Below, piece by piece: positions 58,998 to 64,000 of a DNA stretch of 64,000 nucleotides. Under the pieces are notes generated by a model that was given only the letters and a program-made list of their open reading frames with translations, did not search any database and was not told the origin of the DNA. Within the stretch, counting starts at the first letter, position 1. Every line of letters begins with the position of its first letter. The DNA is from Fibrobacter succinogenes (GTDB lineage Bacteria > Fibrobacterota > Fibrobacteria > Fibrobacterales > Fibrobacteraceae), in NCBI GenBank assembly GCA_902800815.1, contig CADCGB010000002.1, positions 124,001-188,000 of the forward strand, written 5' to 3'. The translations under genes were made by a program, and so were the position numbers.

Positions 58998-59035
58998 TGT
59001 AAAGGACGGAAAATTTTACAATTCCGTCCTTTACA
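58998..59035 (+). promoter_or_regulatory. Long perfect hairpin upstream of rpsP
   Basis: GTAAAGGACGGAA (58999-59011) pairs exactly with TTCCGTCCTTTAC (59022-59034) around a 10-base AT loop. No T run follows. TATATTGC at 59053-59060 downstream is a candidate rpsP -10, so the hairpin could be a DNA operator or, if transcription starts earlier, a leader structure. Confidence 0.6.
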
Positions 59036-59112
59036 CACAAATGTTTTATTTCTATATTGCCCCGTCAAAAACAACAACCCCGGCATCCGGGAACCCCAAA
59101 AAAGAGGTTAAA

Positions 59113-59562
59113 ATGGCAACTGTTATCCGTCTCGCCCGCTTCGGCAAGCGTCACAACCCCATCTACCGTGCCATCGTCATCGACAACCGCAAGGCTCGCG
59201 ACGATAGCTTTATCGAACAGGTCGGCTTCTACAACCCGAACCTCAAGAAGGCCGAAATCCGCTTTGACCAGGAAAAGGTCCTCAAGTGGCTCTCCGTCGG
59301 CGCCCAGCCGTCCGACACCGTCCGCAACCTCCTGAAGCAGGTCGGCATCCTCGACTTGTTCCACGAGATCAAGGCCGGCCGTTCCATCGAAGGCAAGACC
59401 GCCAATCCGCGTCCGGAAAAGAAGAAGGCCGTGAAGCTCGGCCCCAAGGCCCTCGCCAAGATCGAAGCCGAAAAGGCTGCCAAGGAAGCCGCCGCTGCTG
59501 AAGCTGCCGCTGCCGCAGAAGCCCCGGCCGAAGCCGCTGCTGAGGCTCCCGCCGAAGCATAA
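59113..59562 (+). CDS. rpsP: Ribosomal protein S16 with Ala/Glu-rich C-terminal extension
   Basis: 149 residues. The S16 core (about 1-80) starts MATVIRLARFGKRHNPIYRA, with VGFYNPNLKKAEIRFDQEKV and LSVGAQPSDTVRNLLKQVGI. The C-terminus is an about 45-residue Lys- then Ala/Glu-rich extension absent from the E. coli protein. AAGAGG precedes ATG 59113; an in-frame start at 58921 is rejected. Followed by a terminator before rimM. Confidence 0.96.
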   Translation: MATVIRLARFGKRHNPIYRAIVIDNRKARDDSFIEQVGFYNPNLKKAEIRFDQEKVLKWLSVGAQPSDTVRNLLKQVGILDLFHEIKAGRSIEGKTANPRPEKKKAVKLGPKALAKIEAEKAAKEAAAAEAAAAAEAPAEAAAEAPAEA

Positions 59563-59578
59563 TCATGCTCGTTTAAAG

Positions 59579-59609
59579 AGTCCTGTGCCCCGCGCACGGG
59601 ACTTTTTTT
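59579..59609 (+). terminator. Rho-independent terminator between rpsP and rimM
   Basis: AGTCCTGTGC-CCCGC-GCACGGGACT, 10 pairs with one G-U, then seven T. rimM begins 31 bases later, so rpsP may be expressed above the rest of the operon. Confidence 0.88.
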
Positions 59610-59640
59610 ATCCATCGAAACGCACAACCCCTACTCAGCA

Positions 59641-60234
59641 ATGTCCGACTCTCAGGAATATATCACCGTCTGCCAGCTCATGCGCACGCATGGCGTGAAG
59701 GGTTACATCAAGGCGATGCCCCTCACCCACGACATTACGCGCCACAAGAGCCTCAAGGACGTGCGCCTGAAGAAGACGAACGGCGAGGAACTGGACCTGC
59801 GTATCGAGGATTCCAAGCAAGCGAACGACATCTGGCTTTTGAAGTTCGAAGGCTACGACACGCCCGAATCGCTCGCGCACTTCGTGAACGGCGACGTGAT
59901 GATTCCCGAGTCCGAGAGGCTCCCCGCACCCGAGGGGGAGTACTACATCGACGACCTGGAAGGCTTCCGCGTCCATACGGAAGACGGCCGCGACATCGGC
60001 GAAGTGCTCGAGGTCCAGGAACTGCCGACGGTCAACGCTTTCAACATCAAGTTCGACGACGCGTTCAAGTCCGAATTCAGCAGCAAGTCCATCCTCGCCC
60101 CGTGGATTGACGACTGCGTGCTCGATATCGACGAGGACGGCGGGTTCATCGTGTGCGACGCGGCCTACCTGAAGGCGCTCTGCCCCGAGGACCATTCCTC
60201 GGAAGCACGTCCCGATAACAGCGGGGAGGCATGA
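59641..60234 (+). CDS. rimM: 16S rRNA processing / 30S maturation protein RimM
   Basis: 197 residues. RimM N-domain (about 7-95, ITVCQLMRTHGVKGYIKAMP, GYDTPESLAHFVNGDVMI) and PRC-barrel domain (about 98-180, GEYYIDDLEGFRVHTEDGRD, VLDIDEDGGFIV). The family motif GxHGxKG is here THGVKG. Slightly longer than usual with an acidic tail. No ribosome binding site is obvious. Its stop overlaps the trmD start (ATGATG). Confidence 0.95.
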   Translation: MSDSQEYITVCQLMRTHGVKGYIKAMPLTHDITRHKSLKDVRLKKTNGEELDLRIEDSKQANDIWLLKFEGYDTPESLAHFVNGDVMIPESERLPAPEGEYYIDDLEGFRVHTEDGRDIGEVLEVQELPTVNAFNIKFDDAFKSEFSSKSILAPWIDDCVLDIDEDGGFIVCDAAYLKALCPEDHSSEARPDNSGEA

Positions 60235-60938
60235 TGGTCATCGACTGCATCACCATATTCCCCGAGATGTTCGCCCCGATGAAGCAGTCCATCATGGGCC
60301 GCGCACAGGCGAAGGGCCTGCTGGAATTCAACACAGTCTACCTCCGCGACTTTGCGATAAACGACTACGGCCAGGTGGACGACGTGCCCTACGGGGGCGA
60401 ACCGGGCATGGTGCTCCGGCCCGAACCGCTCGCCGACGCCATCCGCAGTACCGGGGTCAAGCAGGACGGCGGGAAGGTCATCTACCTTACGGCAGACGGC
60501 GTGCCCTTTACGCACAAGATTGCAGAGGAACTCTCGCACGAGAGCCACCTGGTGCTCGTGTGCGGGCACTACAAGGGCATCGACGACCGCATACGCCAGA
60601 CCGAGGTCGACATGGAGATTTCCATCGGCGATTTCGTGGTCAGCGGCGGCGAACTGCCCGCGATGCTAGTGACCGACGCGGTCGTGAGGCTCATCGACGG
60701 CGCCCTCGGGAACCGCGAGAGCGGCGATACCGACTCTTTTGCCCAGGGCGTACTGGGGTGGCCGGTCTACACCCGCCCAGAGGAATTTGAGGGAAAAAAG
60801 GTGCCCGAAGTGCTACTTTCGGGCCACCACAAGAACATTTCGGAGTGGCGGAAGCAGGAATCTTTAAAAAGAACGCAAGAAAGACGCCCCGACATCTTTG
60901 AAAAACTGAAATTAAATACTAAATTTGGCGACAAATAA
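60231..60938 (+). CDS. trmD: tRNA (guanine-N1)-methyltransferase TrmD
   Basis: Methylates G37 of tRNA. 235 residues from ATG 60231 (234 from 60234). IDCITIFPEMFAPMKQSIMG, DVPYGGEPGMVLRPEPLADA (trefoil-knot SAM site), LVLVCGHYKGIDDRI, SIGDFVVSGGELPAM, and PEVLLSGHHKNISEWRKQES are the expected motifs. The GHYKGIDDR variant replaces the proteobacterial GRYEGIDER, as in Bacteroidota from memory. Operon with rimM and rplS. Confidence 0.96.
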   Translation: MMVIDCITIFPEMFAPMKQSIMGRAQAKGLLEFNTVYLRDFAINDYGQVDDVPYGGEPGMVLRPEPLADAIRSTGVKQDGGKVIYLTADGVPFTHKIAEELSHESHLVLVCGHYKGIDDRIRQTEVDMEISIGDFVVSGGELPAMLVTDAVVRLIDGALGNRESGDTDSFAQGVLGWPVYTRPEEFEGKKVPEVLLSGHHKNISEWRKQESLKRTQERRPDIFEKLKLNTKFGDK

Positions 60939-60955
60939 TTAAGAGGTACACAACT

Positions 60956-61303
60956 ATGTCCCTGAACATCGAAGCAATCCATAGCGAAAACGTTAAGTCC
61001 GACGTGCCCGCCTTCCGCGCTGGCGATACCGTCACTGTCAACGTCAAGGTCATTGAAGGCACCAAGGAACGTATCCAGCCGTTCAAGGGTGTTGTCATCC
61101 AGATGAAGAATTCCGGCGTTTCCAAGACCCTCACGGTCCGCAAGATGTCCGGCTCCGTGGCCGTTGAACGCATTTTCCCGATCAACAGCCCCCGCATCGA
61201 TTCCATCGTTCTCGACCGCGCCGGCAAGGTCCGTCAGTCTCGCATCTACTACATGCGTAACCTCCGCGGTAAGGCTGCCCGTATCGAAGAACGCGAGGCC
61301 TAA
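60956..61303 (+). CDS. rplS: Ribosomal protein L19
   Basis: 115 residues, usual L19 length. FRAGDTVTVNVKVIEGTKER, PFKGVVIQMKNSGVSKTLTV and VERIFPINSPRIDSIV are typical. AAGAGGT precedes ATG 60956. Last of the rpsP-rimM-trmD-rplS order. A 12-base palindrome GCCTAATTAGGC (61298-61309) covers the stop codon. Confidence 0.97.
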   Translation: MSLNIEAIHSENVKSDVPAFRAGDTVTVNVKVIEGTKERIQPFKGVVIQMKNSGVSKTLTVRKMSGSVAVERIFPINSPRIDSIVLDRAGKVRQSRIYYMRNLRGKAARIEEREA

Positions 61304-61328
61304 TTAGGCTTCTGGGGGTCTTTTCCCG

Positions 61329-62240
61329 ATGAACGGGAATTCCCGGCAACAAGTTATCCCGCCCACGCGCTCCCGCGTGAAGGCGGGTTTTGTTGTTTAT
61401 TCTCCCGAATCCGGTACGCGCGAGCTCATTATCCTGGACGAGGGCGAGCTCGTAGCCGTCGACAAGTCGAACGGCGACCGCGAGATCAAGTTCAAGATGC
61501 ACCCGGGCGATATCGTCGGCGTGGCATCCCTATTCGAGCGCGAACCGCTCCGCTACACCATCGAGGCTTCCGAGGATTCCGAAGTCACTATCCTTTCGGA
61601 AGAATGCCTCGAATCCGAACTCAAGAACATTCCCGTATGGCTGCTCGCCATTTTGCGTAGCCTCTCCGTGCGCACGCGCGAACTCAAGCAGGGCTCCAAG
61701 CGCACGCCTGTCGAGAACTCGCTCAAGAGCCTCGCCGAATACTGCGCCCACCTGGATTCAAACATCAAGTACCCGCTGGAAGAATTCATCCGCGAGTTCA
61801 ACTGGCTCACGCGCATTCCGGCAGCGACAATCAAGGGCGATATCAAGGCGCTGCTCCGCCGCAACTTTATCGGGCTTACCAAGGATGGCGAAGACCTCTA
61901 CCTGCAGGTCCACAACGCCACGCTCATGCAGATCTATTCCGACTACCTGCACGCACAGGACGAGGGCGCCCTCTGGAGCCCGCTGCGGCTGAACCTCGCG
62001 CAAAAGCGCATCCTGGTGCACCTCACCACGCTCGACGACCACGTGCAGATGGAAGCCCCGGAATGGATCGCCTACCTCACCCGCAAGGGGCTCGCCATCG
62101 ACGTATCGCAGTGGATTACGCTCGAGGACCTCGGGTGCTTTGTTGCAGGCGACGAGAACAAGTACCATATCAACCAGGCGAAGGTGGAATACTACCTCAC
62201 CGCCATCCGCTACGATTCCAACCTCCGTGGGGCCGTCTGA
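61329..62240 (+). CDS. cNMP-binding-fold protein 1 (degenerate Crp-like)
   Basis: 303 residues. An N-terminal beta-roll (about 15-95: LIILDEGELVAVDKSNGDRE, HPGDIVGVASLFEREPLRYT, SEDSEVTILSEECLESEL) resembles the Crp/Fnr cNMP domain, but the GExxx...RSA ligand motif is missing, so cyclic nucleotide binding is doubtful. A long helix and a second helical region (about 150-300) with a possible wHTH-like part follow; its DNA-binding role is unproven. GGGGG lies upstream at suboptimal distance. The next gene begins within its stop codon (TGATG) and is a paralogue. Confidence 0.7.
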   Translation: MNGNSRQQVIPPTRSRVKAGFVVYSPESGTRELIILDEGELVAVDKSNGDREIKFKMHPGDIVGVASLFEREPLRYTIEASEDSEVTILSEECLESELKNIPVWLLAILRSLSVRTRELKQGSKRTPVENSLKSLAEYCAHLDSNIKYPLEEFIREFNWLTRIPAATIKGDIKALLRRNFIGLTKDGEDLYLQVHNATLMQIYSDYLHAQDEGALWSPLRLNLAQKRILVHLTTLDDHVQMEAPEWIAYLTRKGLAIDVSQWITLEDLGCFVAGDENKYHINQAKVEYYLTAIRYDSNLRGAV

Positions 62241-63166
62241 TGCTCGTGAAAGAAGGCGAATACCTTTTCCTGGAAGGCGACAAGGCATCGAGCCTCGTCA
62301 TCGTGAAGTCGGGCATGCTGGTGGGTACCTCCAAGCAGTTCCGCAAGAGCAAGTTCCAGAACTTCGGGCCCGGTTCCCTCATCGGGGAATTCAGCATCCT
62401 CGAAAGCAGGCCCCGCGAATATACCGTCCGCGCCGCAGAGAACAGCGAGGTGCTGTTTATCGAGCAGAAGGACCTGATGCGCGAACTCGAGCACAAGCCC
62501 GGCTGGTTCCGCTCCACGCTATCGTTCCTTGCAAGCCACTGCCACACAGCCGAAGAGAACAGCCGCAAGATGCGCATTGTGCAGGCGCTCCCCGCACTCC
62601 TGTTCCTGTTCAAGAATCACCTCGAGGCCTCGGGTTCAGACAACATAACGCTTGCGCTGCTGCAGCAGAAGATGCTCGTACTCGACAACGTGGACTACGC
62701 CGATACCGAAAAACTCCTGCAGATTCTCGAAGGGCTAGAAATGTTGCGCATCGAAGGTGACCTCGTACGCGTATCGAACCTGCAGATTGTGCCCATGCTC
62801 TACGACGCGCTCCAGTTCCGCGCCCTCAACAAGCAGGTTTCACCCGACATACTGCCCATTACCGACCAGCTGTTGCTTACCACGTTCGTGAAGGCGGTGC
62901 GCGAGAACGGGATATCTATCCGCGGCACGCGCACGACTGTCAGCGCAGACCTGTTTATCGCACAGGCGAAAAAGACCATGTTCGGGAGCCTCACCATGCG
63001 CACGCTCGCCCCACTCCTGCAGAACGGGATGCTCGAGGCAGAACCCGCCTACAGCGAGGCAACCACGCTCGAGACCATCAAGAGCATTTCCGGCGACTTC
63101 GAGCACATCCTTGATCTGCTCGAACTCAACCGCATATTCCCGCTGCTCGACAAGAAGCTGGTTTAG
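62240..63166 (+). CDS. cNMP-binding-fold protein 2 (Crp-like paralogue)
   Basis: 308 residues. The beta-roll (about 1-95: KEGEYLFLEGDKASSLVIVK, GPGSLIGEFSILESRPREYT, AAENSEVLFIEQKDLM) keeps a GEFSILESRPREYT loop closer to the true phosphate-binding cassette than protein 1. A helical C-terminal half (about 110-300) contains LALLQQKMLVLDNVD and LLQILEGLEMLRIEGDLVRV, which could be a winged helix. ATG overlaps the stop of protein 1; the 3' end overlaps the FISUMP gene by four bases. Confidence 0.7.
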   Translation: MLVKEGEYLFLEGDKASSLVIVKSGMLVGTSKQFRKSKFQNFGPGSLIGEFSILESRPREYTVRAAENSEVLFIEQKDLMRELEHKPGWFRSTLSFLASHCHTAEENSRKMRIVQALPALLFLFKNHLEASGSDNITLALLQQKMLVLDNVDYADTEKLLQILEGLEMLRIEGDLVRVSNLQIVPMLYDALQFRALNKQVSPDILPITDQLLLTTFVKAVRENGISIRGTRTTVSADLFIAQAKKTMFGSLTMRTLAPLLQNGMLEAEPAYSEATTLETIKSISGDFEHILDLLELNRIFPLLDKKLV

Positions 63167-64000
63167 TCCTTAAGGCAACGGACTGAAAGCCCGTACAACC
63201 TATATGGGCGGAGCACGTCTGCAATGTCGGAATAACATTCCAAATTAAAAACATATGCCTTCTTGGCATCCGGGTCGTCAAAAGAAGGCACCATCACCGC
63301 GCTCCAGAAGAATGTGGCATCACCAATAGAGACGAAATCGTCGCCGAAATTCAAGCCCGCAGGCAATGCCGAAAAACCATAGGAATCTAATCCGTTTCCG
63401 TCATCATTCCAATCATGCTGCGACTTTAGCATCTTCCCCGCCAAATTCCTTCCACCCACAGCATTAAACAAAGTTTCCCACTCAGCCCTGCTCGGCAGGT
63501 GCCAACCTTCGGGACAGATGCCACGCACAGGATCCTCCGCAGAACAGGTACTTTCATAGCCGCACCCCAACGCACTGGTACTGAACACTCCGGCAGAGTC
63601 CATGGCTGCAGCCCATGTATAATAATGACCACAAGAATCGCACTCGCTATAGGTATAGGAACCATAGACTATTGAATCGCTATCAAGCGGCTTGACCTTA
63701 TAGTCAATATCCAAATTCTCCGCCATCCATATTTGAGTTTTGATGCCAATGATTTTGTATTTTTTCCCATCGCGGGCATCCGTGATTTCGCCCTTGTTCA
63801 ATTTATCTAGAGTAAATTTCCAGCCATCGACTGTACATTTATAGAAAGAATACTGCTTATTTCCATTTACATCCCTGTCCAATACATAATACCCATCGCG
63901 ATTGTAGGTCGTACAGCCCTTGCCACCATTGATTTCAATGGGTTCTGCCTGCCGGAACTCTCTATTATCACATACATACACCTTGCCCGTATTCACACGA
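63163..64000 (-). CDS. FISUMP-domain protein, C-terminal part (cut by window edge)
   Basis: The reading frame stays open to the last base, so the N-terminus with its signal lies outside. The visible 279 codons have a Cys/Tyr-rich stretch (VYVCDNREFRQAEPI, GKGCTTYNRDGYYVL, YKCTVDGWKF), then one FISUMP domain (DARDGKKYKIIGIKTQIWMA, YYTWAAAMDSAGVF, CPEGWHLPSRAEWETLFNAV, GLDSYGFSALPAG) ending in SVRCLKD. The Cys-rich part recalls the repeat region of the 983-residue FISUMP protein. Converges on the cNMP-fold pair. Confidence 0.85.
   Translation of the reverse strand, partial: RVNTGKVYVCDNREFRQAEPIEINGGKGCTTYNRDGYYVLDRDVNGNKQYSFYKCTVDGWKFTLDKLNKGEITDARDGKKYKIIGIKTQIWMAENLDIDYKVKPLDSDSIVYGSYTYSECDSCGHYYTWAAAMDSAGVFSTSALGCGYESTCSAEDPVRGICPEGWHLPSRAEWETLFNAVGGRNLAGKMLKSQHDWNDDGNGLDSYGFSALPAGLNFGDDFVSIGDATFFWSAVMVPSFDDPDAKKAYVFNLECYSDIADVLRPYRLYGLSVRCLKD

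Noticed and set aside
58921-59112. N-terminal extension of S16 by 64 codons
   Set aside because: The extension would translate through the repeat, the terminator and the hairpin; ATG 59113 has a good ribosome binding site and gives the normal S16 N-terminus.
1-64000. Mobile elements, prophage or integrated plasmid genes
   Set aside because: No transposase, integrase, terminase or replication protein was recognised; gene content is chromosomal throughout.

Overview
The window is a contiguous piece of a chromosome from a Fibrobacter-like bacterium (phylum Fibrobacterota). The inference rests on four predicted lipoproteins carrying the FISUMP domain (Fibrobacter succinogenes major paralogous domain, recognised by W-M-A-E-N-L, Y-G-R-L-Y-T-W and C-P-x-G-W-H-L-P), on secreted GH5 and GH44 beta-glucanases and a CotH protein, and on a diderm envelope gene set (Mla transport, predicted outer-membrane barrels, many lipobox signal peptides). 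No rRNA, tRNA, CRISPR array, insertion sequence or phage gene was seen.

Layout. 1-1928: start of infB, then nusA and rimP (minus strand). 2094-4679: an LPP20-like lipoprotein and an orphan SagB/ThcOx-type tandem nitroreductase. 4878-10460: CBM11-like/GH5 cellulase, then a metallopeptidase-propeller-barrel protein. 10489-14251: minus-strand operon of three small lipoproteins ending in a MetH-like protein that has lost two of three zinc cysteines. 14318-19208: RlmD-type methyltransferase, then the Mla operon (STAS-MlaE fusion, MlaF, MlaD, auxiliary lipoprotein). 19313-27377: CotH protein, full-length metH, GH44 endoglucanase. 27481-28943: small hypothetical, orphan OppF-like ATPase, xseB. 29003-37422: seven-gene envelope cluster (three related lipoproteins, two PEGA-type membrane proteins, a barrel/TPR protein, a DedA protein). 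37423-46075: MORN-2 protein, B12-radical SAM enzyme, membrane protein, HIT, recO, panB, histone-H1-like protein, Ppx/GppA, RlmI-like methyltransferase, nrdR. 46133-47869: two FISUMP lipoproteins. 47985-53726: transketolase, a GT39-like protein with NPCBM domain, GT2. 53803-58094: four-domain FISUMP protein and its upstream membrane partner. 58303-61303: gmk, rpsP, rimM, trmD, rplS. 61329-63166: two cNMP-fold proteins. 63163-64000: a FISUMP gene cut by the window edge.

How the parts work together. Translation and RNA metabolism genes (infB-nusA-rimP; rpsP-rimM-trmD-rplS) are interleaved with envelope and polysaccharide-degradation genes. The GH5, GH44 and CotH proteins carry secretion or lipoprotein signals and fit a cellulose-degrading lifestyle. 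The Mla genes would keep outer-membrane lipid asymmetry.

Four patterns cut across the window. (1) Nine genes have a TAnnTTT-like promoter element ending only 4-7 nt before the start codon and no Shine-Dalgarno sequence, which suggests leaderless or nearly leaderless mRNAs. (2) A palindromic repeat family ending in GGATGACA or a close variant recurs in at least eight places, three of them inside genes in the same orientation and reading frame. (3) The MetH-like protein with a broken zinc site closes a lipoprotein operon. (4) The 29-37 kb cluster, together with the gene beside the large FISUMP protein, shares a C-terminal two-membrane-segment module. Patterns 3 and 4 are the best candidates for undescribed biology. 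All functional calls come from reading the sequence; no database search was run.
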